DNA from: Chromobacterium sp. IIBBL 290-4
GTDB lineage: Bacteria; Pseudomonadota; Gammaproteobacteria; Burkholderiales; Chromobacteriaceae
NCBI RefSeq assembly: GCF_024207115.1
Contig: NZ_CP100128.1
Coordinates: forward strand, 2,852,001-2,916,000
Direction: 5' to 3'
DNA: 64,000 nt
The notes under the pieces are model-generated. The model was given only the letters and a program-made list of their open reading frames with translations. It was not told the origin of the DNA and made no database searches. Within the stretch, counting starts at the first letter, position 1. The number at the start of each line of letters is the position of its first letter. Position numbers and translations under genes: made by a program. Shown piece by piece: positions 18,923 to 27,431 of this stretch.

Positions 18923-19159
18923 ATGAAGCTCATTAAAATAGTCTTGCCGCTATTGGTCTTGCTGATATCCGGCTGCGCCGCGGCGCCTTCCGGCGATAAG
19001 CAAAGCGAAGAGGATCAAAATTGGCAAGTGCCGGCGTATTCCTTAGGCAGCAATATCGCGCGTCACAGCGACAGCAGAACGACCACGCTTACCGATGGCG
19101 CCCAGCAGGAGCTATTTGATCAAATTCGGCATGCCAGCCCGACGACGCCCAGTAAATAG
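18923..19159 (+). CDS. Small orphan lipoprotein
   Basis: A 78-residue predicted lipoprotein: hydrophobic signal of about 18 residues with lipobox LISGC, then a polar mature part of about 60 residues with no recognised domain. AGGA lies nine bases before the ATG. It stands alone between ispH and a terminator at 19184-19214. Lower GC than its neighbours, especially around the start, suggests a less constrained or recently acquired gene. Function unknown. Confidence 0.65.
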   Translation: MKLIKIVLPLLVLLISGCAAAPSGDKQSEEDQNWQVPAYSLGSNIARHSDSRTTTLTDGAQQELFDQIRHASPTTPSK

Positions 19160-19183
19160 TCTAAAGCGTTAGCATTATCCCAA

Positions 19184-19214
19184 AAGACGGCGGCGCGCCT
19201 TGCGCCGCCGTCTT
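19184..19214 (+). terminator. Terminator of orphan lipoprotein gene
   Basis: A 13-bp stem AAGACGGCGGCGC / GCGCCGCCGTCTT around five bases, followed by a T-rich stretch. Confidence 0.7.
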
Positions 19215-19340
19215 CATTTCTATTCTATCGCTGGTTTGGGGCTCATCCATGCCATGTTTGGCTTGATCTCGCCTTGGGTCGATCCGCCAAGGCGGACCAT
19301 TTCACATGGCTCAAGTCGTGGCGCGGTTTTGAACCGGCTT

Positions 19341-19413
19341 AGCCGCTCGCGGGCGGTTCACGCCTGAACTGTCGATTGAACGCGCGGCGGATGTCCGCAT
19401 TCCGCGAGCGGCT
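19341..19413. repeat. Perfect 12-bp inverted repeat with 49-base spacer
   Basis: AGCCGCTCGCGG (19341-19352) and CCGCGAGCGGCT (19402-19413) lie just past the stop codon of the minus-strand MFS gene. They could form a long hairpin acting as that gene's 3' end, or a cruciform. The spacer holds a further small hairpin (GTTCA/TGAAC). The rest of 19215-19423 shows no gene. Confidence 0.6.
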
Positions 19414-19423
19414 TGCTGAATTG

Positions 19424-20644
19424 TCAGTCGCAGGACGGCTGGCGTGTCGCATCGTCGCGCGGGCTAACGGCCGGAGAAAGCCGCGAGCGCCATAGCACGG
19501 CGGCGCTTAGCGATAAGCCGCTGCCGCTGCAAAGCAGCAAAGCGGTTTGACTGCCAATTTCATCGGCCAGCAAGCCTGCTGCTGCGGCGCTCAAGGCAGC
19601 CACCCAAACTTGCCGCCGATAGCTGCAAGCGCTGGCGGCGGCAATCTGCGCCGCGTCAAACCGCCGCAGCAGGCCATGCCAGCCCAGGCAGAACACCACA
19701 TTGCTCAGCACATGGGCCAGGAAAACCAGGATCAGCGCCGCACTCAGCCATGGCAGGACCGCTGCCATTTGATAGCAGCCGACGAAACCGGCCAGGCACA
19801 GCAGAATCAGGCGCAGCGGCTGGTTTTGCAGCTGCCGCTCGCGGATCAGCAGCGGGCCGCATAGTTGGCCAAGGCTGCGGGCGAATAATAGCGCCAGCAC
19901 GGTTTGCTGCGGCGAGGATGCATGAGGCGTCAGCGTGGGCAGCAAGGCCATGGCCGGCGCGCCGACCGCCGTCAGCGCAGGCAACAGCAGCAGACTGCCG
20001 CGCTGCGCGCTATCTAGCTGCGGCGGCAGCGCCTGAACGGGTGCTTGCGCTCCGGTTTCGCTGCGCAGGGCGGGCAAGCGGCAGAGCAGGGCGATGGCCA
20101 GCGCGTAGCTGCCGGCATTCAGCAGCAACAGCAGGCTGTCGTCGATGCGCCCCTCCAGCCAGACGCCAATGCCTATGCCGAGCAACACATGGCAGGCGAA
20201 GACCAGCGTATCGATAAAGGCCGCGGCGGCCAGCTCGTTTTCTGCCAATTTTGCTTTGCTGTAATGGCTGATGGCGGGCAAGGCCAGTCCTGCGGCCAAG
20301 GAGGAGACGGATTCCGCCAACTGCAAGACGGGAATGGACTGCCAGTGCAGGCCAAGGGCCGGCAGGATCAGGCCTATCAAGCCTATTGCCTTGGCCAGCA
20401 TCAGCGCATGGCGGCAATCGGCGCGGCGCAGCAGTTTTTCCCCCAGTTTGCTGCCCGCTAAGCCGGGGGCGGAGGACAAGATAAAGGCCAGCGCGAACGA
20501 TGAGGGCGAGGCCTGCAGTCGGCTGAGCGCCGCGAAAACGACGATGAAGGTGAGGCCGCTGCCGATGGAGCTGAGCGCCAGCGCGCCGCAGAACAGGCGC
20601 AGCCAAGCATGGCGGCGCAAGGCCTGCCGGAAAATCAGGAACAT
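19424..20644 (-). CDS. MFS-type transporter, possible peptide exporter
   Basis: A 406-residue integral membrane protein with about 12 hydrophobic segments, organised like a major facilitator with a central break near residue 190-215. The N-terminal half resembles MFS exporters of the EntS/macrolide-efflux type (GSGLTFIVVFAAL), though the classic motif A is poorly kept. ATG 20644 has a strong ribosome site (GGAAGGA six bases upstream); the upstream TTG in frame is not needed. It lies on the same strand as the leader-peptide gene (21009-21203) but 364 bases downstream, so operon membership is uncertain. A role in exporting the peptide is inference only. Confidence 0.72.
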   Translation of the reverse strand: MFLIFRQALRRHAWLRLFCGALALSSIGSGLTFIVVFAALSRLQASPSSFALAFILSSAPGLAGSKLGEKLLRRADCRHALMLAKAIGLIGLILPALGLHWQSIPVLQLAESVSSLAAGLALPAISHYSKAKLAENELAAAAFIDTLVFACHVLLGIGIGVWLEGRIDDSLLLLLNAGSYALAIALLCRLPALRSETGAQAPVQALPPQLDSAQRGSLLLLPALTAVGAPAMALLPTLTPHASSPQQTVLALLFARSLGQLCGPLLIRERQLQNQPLRLILLCLAGFVGCYQMAAVLPWLSAALILVFLAHVLSNVVFCLGWHGLLRRFDAAQIAAASACSYRRQVWVAALSAAAAGLLADEIGSQTALLLCSGSGLSLSAAVLWRSRLSPAVSPRDDATRQPSCD

Positions 20645-21008
20645 GATGTGTCCTTCCAAGAGGTTTCGGAATTCAAAAATGGTCGAAACGCGTCTGGCCG
20701 GACATCACATGGGTGGGGGTCTCAATCTTAAAAAGCGCTTAGGCCGGGCATGGCTGATGCCTGGCGTTCAATTGCGGCGGTGATCAAGGGGGCGTTTCCG
20801 CTTTGCCTATCGGGCACGCCATGCCGCCTGTACGGCTTGGCTGGCTGTCGAGGCGGTACGATGGCATTCACTAGCCGGCAGGCGCAACGGCGCTGCGGAA
20901 CATGCGATCTATATTATTTTTCCGCGGCAAACTTGTAAATATATGGATGTCATTTTGCGGCGCGAAAGCCGGCGCGCCTCAAGCATGCCGGCTTGCTGCG
21001 CGTTTAGC
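20645..21008. other. Intergenic region downstream of leader-peptide gene
   Basis: No gene is supported here. A weak hairpin follows the peptide gene (AAGCCGGC 20966-20973 / GCCGGCTT 20987-20994, three T on the minus strand). An AT-rich patch at about 20900-20945 could hold a promoter for the MFS gene. A plus-strand open frame at 20750-20938 has no ribosome site and no recognisable content. Confidence 0.5.
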
Positions 21009-21203
21009 TTACTGCTGGACTGGCGCGAAGCCGGTGGTGCGCGGCGGCGGCGGGGCGAAACCGGTGGTCGGGCCATAGGTGGTTTTGCCGCCGGAGACGC
21101 CTTGCACTTCGTCGTCGCTCAAGCGCGCCATGCGAGCCAGCGCCAAGCTTTGCTCCAATTGCGCGTCGAGTTGATCGGCTGCGATGGTTTGACACTTCTT
21201 CAT
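21009..21203 (-). CDS. Candidate RiPP precursor with double-glycine leader
   Basis: A 64-residue peptide with two clearly different halves. Residues 1-39 are an acidic amphipathic leader ending LSDDEVQGVSGG, the form of double-glycine bacteriocin and RiPP leaders recognised by C39 peptidases. Residues 40-64 are a core rich in Thr, Gly, Phe and Pro with a duplicated TTGFAP unit around PPPPR, preceded by a related TTYGP. The core has no Cys, so lanthionine chemistry is excluded. A good ribosome site (AGGAAAG, then CAGC) precedes ATG 21203. The Cys-rich protein gene lies 56 bases upstream on the same strand and an MFS transporter lies downstream. No C39 peptidase is in the window. The assignment is inference from leader form and context. 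Confidence 0.62.
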   Translation of the reverse strand: MKKCQTIAADQLDAQLEQSLALARMARLSDDEVQGVSGGKTTYGPTTGFAPPPPRTTGFAPVQQ

Positions 21204-21259
21204 GCTGCTTTCCTTTCATTGTCAGAGGGGTGAAAAATCCGGAATGCCGCGTCCGCCGT

Positions 21260-21703
21260 CTAGTTGGCGGCGGGGGTGGGGGGGATGCGGGCTTGGGCGA
21301 TGACCTCATCGGGATTCATGTCCATCGACACCACCTGCGGGCAGCGCTCACAGGCGTTGCGGCCATGTTGGTCCCACCAGACGCATCGCGGGCGAATGGC
21401 GCAATAGGCCAATTGTTCGACCACAGGCGGCGCGGTCTCGACGATCCGGTTAGCCAGCGTGCATTGCGAGCTGCCTTTGTCGTGATGGAGGCAGTCTTGC
21501 TGGGCGCAGAGGCCTGCGGTGCGGAAGATCTCTTCTGGCGCGATCTCGCCCAAGCGGCTGCGGTCGATGCTTTCGACCGGCACAATCTGTTTCAGATACA
21601 TCACCCGTCGTTGTTCGGCGCTGCCGCCCACCATGCCGAACACCATGGTGCCGTTGCTGCCGAAGGCCGAGCTGGGGCAGAGCTTGTCTTTGTCCTGATT
21701 CAT
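21260..21703 (-). CDS. Cys-rich protein upstream of the leader-peptide gene, function unknown
   Basis: A 147-residue soluble protein with eight cysteines: C9, C66, C71, C81, C101, C107, C118 and C121. The spacing C66-x4-C71-x9-C81 and C101-x5-C107-x10-C118-x2-C121, with His73 and His74, suggests one or two metal or Fe-S sites. The pattern FRTAGLC, then IRPRCVWW, then ACERCPQVV resembles, from memory, a family of short Cys-rich proteins in cyanobacteria and proteobacteria sometimes labelled nitrogen-fixation protein; this was not verified. It probably forms an operon with the leader peptide 56 bases downstream and may modify or carry it. No catalytic motif is recognised. Confidence 0.7.
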   Translation of the reverse strand: MNQDKDKLCPSSAFGSNGTMVFGMVGGSAEQRRVMYLKQIVPVESIDRSRLGEIAPEEIFRTAGLCAQQDCLHHDKGSSQCTLANRIVETAPPVVEQLAYCAIRPRCVWWDQHGRNACERCPQVVSMDMNPDEVIAQARIPPTPAAN

Positions 21704-22046
21704 GGGCTCATTCCTGCCTGCGAGATAATTCAGCTGCGCGGCGCGCGTTCTGAGGTCGATGCCGTGAGCGCTTGCAGCCGTTTGTCATATGGTTCGCGAT
21801 TCATGCCTGGATAGGCTGGGATTTGTTGCTACAACTAAATAGCTATCAAAATAAAGCAATAAAATTTCAATTAATTAAAATATCAAGCAATATGTATGAT
21901 GTGTCGCTGCTGTTGCGAATAATGACAAATGGAAATAATAGAGTCAAATATATTGATAGTTTGGGAAGGAATAAGGCGGGACGTGTTGCGCGGGGGAGAC
22001 GGCGGCAGACGCCAGCGTTCAGCTAGCGCCTGCGGATTGGGAGGAC
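21704..22046. other. AT-rich upstream region of the peptide operon
   Basis: This 343-base stretch between xseA and the Cys-rich gene has no supported gene. Bases 21835-21965 are strikingly AT-rich compared with the surrounding sequence, of the kind often seen upstream of acquired operons and bound by H-NS-like proteins (inference). Confidence 0.5.
21858..21886 (-). promoter_or_regulatory. Putative promoter for the Cys-rich protein/leader peptide operon
   Basis: On the minus strand: -35 TTGATA (21886-21881), a 17-base AT-only-like spacer, and -10 TTTATT (21863-21858). It would give a leader of about 150 bases before ATG 21703. The region is so AT-rich that chance matches are likely. Confidence 0.35.
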
Positions 22047-23402
22047 TTAGAAGGGCAGTTCAGGCTGGGCGCCGCTGGGGTGCTCAATGCGCGCCACGGC
22101 ATCGCCTTGCGCCAGGCGCAGCGTCACTTTTTCGTGATTCAGCAATTCCGCGGGATTCTTCACCGCTTGGCCGTTTTGCTTTTGCACGATGGCGTAACCG
22201 CGCGCCAGCACGGCCTCTGGGTTGAGGGCGGTCAAGGTGGCGGCGAGTTGCGCCAGTTGTTGCCCGCGGCGCTCCAGCAGGCGGTCGCGCGCGCGCTCCA
22301 GCCTGCTTTGCTGGGCTTGCAGCATCTGGGCGTGCGCCGCGGTGTCGGGCAGATGGCGGCTGAGTTTGGTGTTGGCCAGTTGCAGACGCCAGCGGCCTTG
22401 TTCGAAGGCGGCGTATACCCTTTGCCGCAGCCGGCTTTCCAGCGCCTGCAGCTTCTCGCGCTGAGCCTGCAGCTTGGCGCCGGGGTGGGTCAGGCGGCGC
22501 GAGAGGAAATCAAGCCGCTGGCTTTTGTCGGTCAGCAAGCGTCCCAGCGCACGCTCCAGCGTGCGCTTGGCCTGTTCCAGCTGCATCGCCAAGTGCTCGC
22601 GGTTGGGCGACACCAGTTCCGCGGCGGCAGTGGGTGTCGGCGCGCGGCGGTCGGCGACGAAGTCGCAAATGGTGAAGTCGGTTTCGTGGCCGACGCCGCT
22701 GACGGTGGGGATGGGGCTGTCGGCCACGGCGCGGGCGACCACCTCCTCGTTGAACGACCACAAGTCCTCGATGCTGCCCCCGCCGCGGCAGACGATCAAC
22801 ACTTCCACCTCGCGTCTTTCGCCAGCCAGGCGGATGGCGTTGGCGATTTGCTGCGCCGAGCCCTCGCCCTGGACCTGGGCGGGATAGAGTATCAGCGGGA
22901 TGCCGGGCATGCGGCGGCGCAAGGTGCTGACCACATCGCGCAGCGCGGCGGCGGCCGGCGAGGTGACGATGCCGATGGCGGCGGGGTGGCTGGGCAGCTC
23001 GCGCTTGCGCGCGGTGTCGAACAAACCTTCCGCCTGCAGCTTGGCTTTCAGCTTCTCGAATGCTTCGAACAGGCGTCCCAGGCCGGCGGCGCGCATATCG
23101 GCGACATTGATCTGAAAATCGCCGCGTGCCTCGTACAAGGTGACCTGGCCGCGCAGCTCCACCTGCATGCCCTCGCGCAGGCGGAACGGCAGCAAGGACA
23201 GCTTGTGGCGGAACATCACGCAGCGCACCTGGGCGCCGCCATCCTTCAGCGAGAAGTAGCCGTGGCCGGAGGCGGCCAGCGTCAGGTTGGAGATTTCGCC
23301 GCCTATCCAAACCGGCGGAATGCCGGCTTCCAGCAGGTCGCGGGCCATGCGATTGAGCGAAGAGACGCTGATGACATCTCGATTGCGATCAAGGAAATCC
23401 AT
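22047..23402 (-). CDS. xseA: Exodeoxyribonuclease VII large subunit
   Basis: A 451-residue catalytic subunit of exonuclease VII, which degrades single-stranded DNA from both ends together with XseB. An N-terminal OB fold (about 15-110) is followed by the XseA nuclease core with RGGGSIEDLWSFNEE and VSGVGHETDFTICDFVADRRAPTPTAAAE-type motifs (about 225-275), then a long coiled-coil region and a C-terminal segment ending RGYAIVQ and beyond. The start is set at ATG 23402 (MDFLDRNRDV); a TTG 36 bases upstream is in frame but without a better ribosome site. xseB is not in the window. Confidence 0.93.
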   Translation of the reverse strand: MDFLDRNRDVISVSSLNRMARDLLEAGIPPVWIGGEISNLTLAASGHGYFSLKDGGAQVRCVMFRHKLSLLPFRLREGMQVELRGQVTLYEARGDFQINVADMRAAGLGRLFEAFEKLKAKLQAEGLFDTARKRELPSHPAAIGIVTSPAAAALRDVVSTLRRRMPGIPLILYPAQVQGEGSAQQIANAIRLAGERREVEVLIVCRGGGSIEDLWSFNEEVVARAVADSPIPTVSGVGHETDFTICDFVADRRAPTPTAAAELVSPNREHLAMQLEQAKRTLERALGRLLTDKSQRLDFLSRRLTHPGAKLQAQREKLQALESRLRQRVYAAFEQGRWRLQLANTKLSRHLPDTAAHAQMLQAQQSRLERARDRLLERRGQQLAQLAATLTALNPEAVLARGYAIVQKQNGQAVKNPAELLNHEKVTLRLAQGDAVARIEHPSGAQPELPF

Positions 23403-23603
23403 TCTTGTCAAGTGATCCACAAGGCGCTTCTGGAGCAATTATTCGATGCCCGGCCTGGCGCGAGGTCGGACGGAGTGTTCGGTATCAGATTTAAAAATCA
23501 ATAAAATCAGCGGCTTACTTATTGTTGGACACAGGGTTTAATTTCAATGGAAGCCTTGACTGACGGGCTTCTCAGGCAGCTGTGCACCGACTTGTCAACA
23601 AAG

Positions 23604-23612
23604 TTATCCACA
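23604..23612 (+). promoter_or_regulatory. Consensus DnaA box
   Basis: TTATCCACA, a perfect match to the high-affinity DnaA site. A one-mismatch relative (TGATCCACA) lies near 23413-23421. There is no AT-rich unwinding element or dnaA/dnaN gene nearby, so this is not oriC; a regulatory or titration site is possible, or chance. Confidence 0.45.
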
Positions 23613-23739
23613 GTTCGGCCCGGGTTGCCGGGATAAGCAAGCCCGGCGCGGGATTCGGTAAATATGCCTGCTGCAATTCTCGTTTGGCATTGTTGTGCCG
23701 CAGCACTCGTGGAGTAAGCACTTGCTATTTGCGACGCAA

Positions 23740-23754
23740 CATGAAATTTTCATG
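23740..23754. repeat. Palindrome CATGAAATTTTCATG
   Basis: A perfect 7+1+7 palindrome about 115 bases upstream of the macrodomain gene; its form is that of an operator for a dimeric regulator. The regulator is unknown. Confidence 0.4.
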
Positions 23755-23870
23755 ACAATCTGCCCCGGCCATGACTTGCCGCGGCGGTAGCTACGCTGCG
23801 GCCAGGCTGCATGATAACAAGCGACGGCCATCGTATCATCGACGAAGCGCGTAAAAATGAGGAGCGGAAC

Positions 23871-24374
23871 ATGGAGCTGCGCTGTTTGCAGGGCGATATC
23901 ACCTTGTTGAGCGTCGATGCCATCGTCAATGCCGCCAATAACAGCCTGCTCGGCGGCGGCGGGGTGGATGGGGCGATACACCGGGCGGCGGGGCCGGAAT
24001 TGTTGGCCGCGTGCCGGGTATTGGGCGGTTGTCCCACTGGCGAAGCCAAGCTGACGCCAGGCTTCAATCTGCCGGCGCGTTTTGTGATTCATACCGTGGG
24101 CCCGGTTTGGCAGGGCGGCGGCCAGAGAGAAGCTGCACTGCTGGCAGCCTGCTATCGCAACAGCCTGGCGCTGGCCGCCCGCCACCAGTTGGCAAGCATC
24201 GCTTTCCCCGCCATCAGTTGCGGCGTATACGGCTACCCCCTGGCAGAGGCTTGCGCGCTGGCGGTGGCGGAAGTGCGCGGCTGGTTGGCCAGCCAGCCGC
24301 ATGCCTTGCGCGAGGTGAGCTTCGTCGCTTTCGATGCCGCGGTTTTGGCGGCCTATCGCCGGGAAGTCAGCTGA
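23871..24374 (+). CDS. ymdB: Macrodomain ADP-ribose hydrolase, YmdB-like
   Basis: A 167-residue single macrodomain. The ADP-ribose-binding signature [20 protein letters not shown] (residues 21-40) and the second loop SCGVYGYPL (about 117-125) are intact. Relatives deacetylate O-acetyl-ADP-ribose and remove mono-ADP-ribose from proteins; E. coli YmdB also modulates RNase III. GAGGAGC precedes ATG 23871. The 3' end overlaps the convergent channel gene by eight bases. The gene symbol is by similarity, and the exact substrate is not determined. Confidence 0.87.
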   Translation: MELRCLQGDITLLSVDAIVNAANNSLLGGGGVDGAIHRAAGPELLAACRVLGGCPTGEAKLTPGFNLPARFVIHTVGPVWQGGGQREAALLAACYRNSLALAARHQLASIAFPAISCGVYGYPLAEACALAVAEVRGWLASQPHALREVSFVAFDAAVLAAYRREVS

Positions 24375-25236
24375 CCTCGCCCTTGGACGGCCGCGGCAGT
24401 TGTCCGCCGCAATGCTTGCAGAAGCGGGCATCCCAATCATGGCCTTCGGTGAAGCAGTGCGGGCACAGGCGGGTGGCGGAGCGGTTGTCGGGCATGGGGT
24501 CGGGAACGCTGCGGGCGATTTCCGCGCTGACAATGCCGGTGGGCACCGCGATGATGCCGTAGCCGGTGATCATCACCAGGCTGGCCAGCGCCTGTCCCAG
24601 CGGCGTTTTCGGGGTGATGTCGCCGAAGCCGACTGTGGTCAGCGTGACGATGGCCCAGTAGATGCTGATCGGAATGCTGGTGAAACCGTGCTCGGGGCCT
24701 TCAATCACATACATCAGCGTGCCCAGCACGATCACCAGCAGAATGACGGTGACCAGGAACACGGTGATCTTGCGGCGGCTGGCGAGCAGCGCTTTTTGCA
24801 GTTGCGCGGCCTCGCCGAGGTGGCGGCTGAGCTTGAGGATGCGGAACATCCTGAGCAGTCGCAGGATGCGGATGTCGGCCAGAAAGCGGCTTTCCGGGAT
24901 GAACAACCCCAGGTACAGCGGCAGGATGGACAGCAGATCGATGATGCCGAAAAAGCTTTTCATATAGCGCAGCGGCTTGTGCACGCAGATCAGCCGCAGG
25001 GCGTATTCGATGGTGAACAGAATGGTGAACAGCCAGTCCAATACGGTCAGCAGCGTGCCGTAGCGCTGGCGGATGGACGCCACGCTTTCCAGCATCACGC
25101 AGGCGACGGACACCAGAATGGCGATGGTCAGTGCCAGGTCGAACAGGCGGCCGGCGCGGGTGTCCGCCTCGTAAATGACGATGTACAGCTTGCGGCGCCA
25201 GCCGGACAGCGGAATGAGGTTTTCCTGGGTAGGCAT
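24367..25236 (-). CDS. Voltage-gated-type potassium channel with C-terminal zinc ribbon
   Basis: A 289-residue channel with six transmembrane segments. An S4-like helix with regularly spaced arginines ([17 protein letters not shown], about 123-139) and the K+ selectivity filter TLTTVGFGD (about 200-208) before the last helix are clear. After S6 comes a short cytosolic tail with two CxxC pairs (CPHC and CKHCG), a zinc ribbon unusual for Kv channels but common in bacterial homologues of this type. The start at 25236 ([12 protein letters not shown]) was chosen; upstream in-frame codons cover non-homologous sequence. Its 3' end overlaps ymdB convergently. Confidence 0.87.
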   Translation of the reverse strand: MPTQENLIPLSGWRRKLYIVIYEADTRAGRLFDLALTIAILVSVACVMLESVASIRQRYGTLLTVLDWLFTILFTIEYALRLICVHKPLRYMKSFFGIIDLLSILPLYLGLFIPESRFLADIRILRLLRMFRILKLSRHLGEAAQLQKALLASRRKITVFLVTVILLVIVLGTLMYVIEGPEHGFTSIPISIYWAIVTLTTVGFGDITPKTPLGQALASLVMITGYGIIAVPTGIVSAEIARSVPDPMPDNRSATRLCPHCFTEGHDWDARFCKHCGGQLPRPSKGEVS

Positions 25237-25403
25237 GGGAATCGGGTTCAGGTTTCTTTTGACTATAACAAAGCCGGTTAGAGCGACGGCCTGGCATTTG
25301 GTTTGCAGGATATAAGCAAACAATATTAGGTTCGAGCAAGGGCTTTGATTATGATGTCGAGGAATATCGAGACAGTCATTGTCGGTTCATAAGGAATAAG
25401 ACT

Positions 25404-26336
<933 letters not shown>

Positions 26337-26361
26337 TCATCGCCTGCCGCATGCACCAAGA

Positions 26362-26386
26362 ACCCGGCCGCGCGCCGGGTTTTTTG
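26362..26386 (+). terminator. Terminator of cysK
   Basis: Stem ACCCGGC / GCCGGGT with a CGCGC loop and a T6 tract. Confidence 0.85.
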
Positions 26387-26458
26387 TCGTCATCGGTCAC
26401 GGAGCGTCAGACATTGGCCATTGACGGCGCAAGGGCGGGGCGGGCTACAATGGCCGCC

Positions 26459-26929
26459 ATGAAAAGACCGCTAATCGTGTTTTCTCTGTTGGGATCGTTG
26501 ACGGCATGCAGCGCGCTGCAGCAATTGGGCGCGCCGGTCCATGCCGGCAGCGAGGCCGCCCGTCCCGCGCCCGCCGCGCCGGTCAAGGCCAAGAGCAAGG
26601 TGGACCTGCTGCTGGCCGAGGCCAATAGCCTGGCCGACAAGGTCAAGTCGGGCGAATTGACGCGCACCGCCGCGGCCGATCAGCTGGGCGCCGCGCGGCT
26701 GCGCATCGCCGGCGGCAATCCGGTCGACAATGACAACTTCGCCGTCTATCGGCAGTTGACCGTGGACCGGGAGGCCGGGCGCATAGACTCCGATGCTTTC
26801 CGCGCCAAACTGGAAGCGCATTTGCGCGAGTGGATGCGGCGCTGGCCCAAATACGCCCCCAAGCCGGCCGATCCGGCGTTTACCAATTTCCTGCTTAAGT
26901 TGTACGGCCTGCCGCCTTTAGGTTACTGA
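26459..26929 (+). CDS. Orphan lipoprotein upstream of YchJ-like gene
   Basis: A 156-residue predicted lipoprotein with signal peptide and lipobox LTAC, an Ala/Pro linker, and a helical mature domain (VDLLLAEANSLADKVKSGEL...REWMRRWPKY) with no recognised family. ATG 26459 gives the cleanest signal peptide; ATG 26450 three codons earlier is an alternative. The stop codon is directly followed by the ATG of the next gene (TGAATG), so the two are probably co-translated. Function unknown. Confidence 0.72.
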   Translation: MKRPLIVFSLLGSLTACSALQQLGAPVHAGSEAARPAPAAPVKAKSKVDLLLAEANSLADKVKSGELTRTAAADQLGAARLRIAGGNPVDNDNFAVYRQLTVDREAGRIDSDAFRAKLEAHLREWMRRWPKYAPKPADPAFTNFLLKLYGLPPLGY

Positions 26930-27337
26930 ATGAAGTCCAAGAAACAAGCGAATACCGCCTGCCCTTGCGGCGGCGAGAGCCTGGCCGCCTGCTGCGGCCG
27001 TTATCATCATCCCGACGCGCCGCCGGCGCCGACTGCCCAAGCCTTGATGCGCGCGCGCTACAGCGCCTTCGCGCTGGGGCTGGAAGACTATCTGCTGGCC
27101 ACCTGGCACCCCTCCACCCGGCCGGAAAAGCTGGACCTGGAGGAAGATGCCGGGGTGGTGAAATGGATAGGCTTGGAAATTCTCCGTTGCGAAGCGGGGC
27201 TGGAAGGCGACAGCGAAGGCGCGGTGGAATTCGTCGCCCGCTGGAAAGTGGGCGGCAAGGCAGAGCGGATGCGCGAAACCAGCCGCTTTGTCCGCGAAGA
27301 CGGGCGCTGGTATTACCTGTCCGGCCAGCTGGCCTGA
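26930..27337 (+). CDS. YchJ-like SEC-C domain protein (UPF0225)
   Basis: A 135-residue protein of the UPF0225/YchJ family. The N-terminal SEC-C zinc motif is CPCGGESLAACCGRYH (residues 11-26), followed by the conserved MRARYSAF block and a NTF2-like domain (about 40-130) with ETSRFVREDGRWYYLSG at the end. The family may have a chaperone-associated role through the SEC-C motif, but function is unproven. Translation is coupled to the upstream lipoprotein. Confidence 0.85.
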   Translation: MKSKKQANTACPCGGESLAACCGRYHHPDAPPAPTAQALMRARYSAFALGLEDYLLATWHPSTRPEKLDLEEDAGVVKWIGLEILRCEAGLEGDSEGAVEFVARWKVGGKAERMRETSRFVREDGRWYYLSGQLA

Positions 27338-27431
27338 CCCGCGCTTGTCCTGGCGCAAGTTTGCGCCTATCTCTGTTTGACCCTGAGCGGAGGATGGCGG
27401 GAGCATAAGGTTTTCCATGGCGGGAAAAATC

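Larger units (their letters stand above)
23403..23870. other. Intergenic region with DnaA box and palindrome
   Basis: 468 bases between divergent xseA and the macrodomain gene with no supported gene. It contains a perfect DnaA box, a 15-base palindrome and several GC hairpins (for example GCCCGG/CCGGGC around 23618-23650), plus an AT-rich part at 23490-23560. Confidence 0.55.

Noticed and set aside
19424..20659. TTG start for the MFS gene
   Set aside because: The strong GGAAGGA site is spaced for ATG 20644, not for the TTG.
20750..20938. A 62-codon plus-strand frame with several Cys between the MFS and peptide genes, considered as a second precursor
   Set aside because: No ribosome site, wrong strand for the operon, and no leader-like sequence.
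23403..23438. TTG start for xseA giving 12 further residues
   Set aside because: No better ribosome site, and ATG 23402 gives the expected N-terminus.
23604..23612. DnaA box considered as a sign of the replication origin
   Set aside because: Only one perfect box, no dnaA, dnaN, rpmH or gidA genes and no clustered AT-rich repeats nearby.
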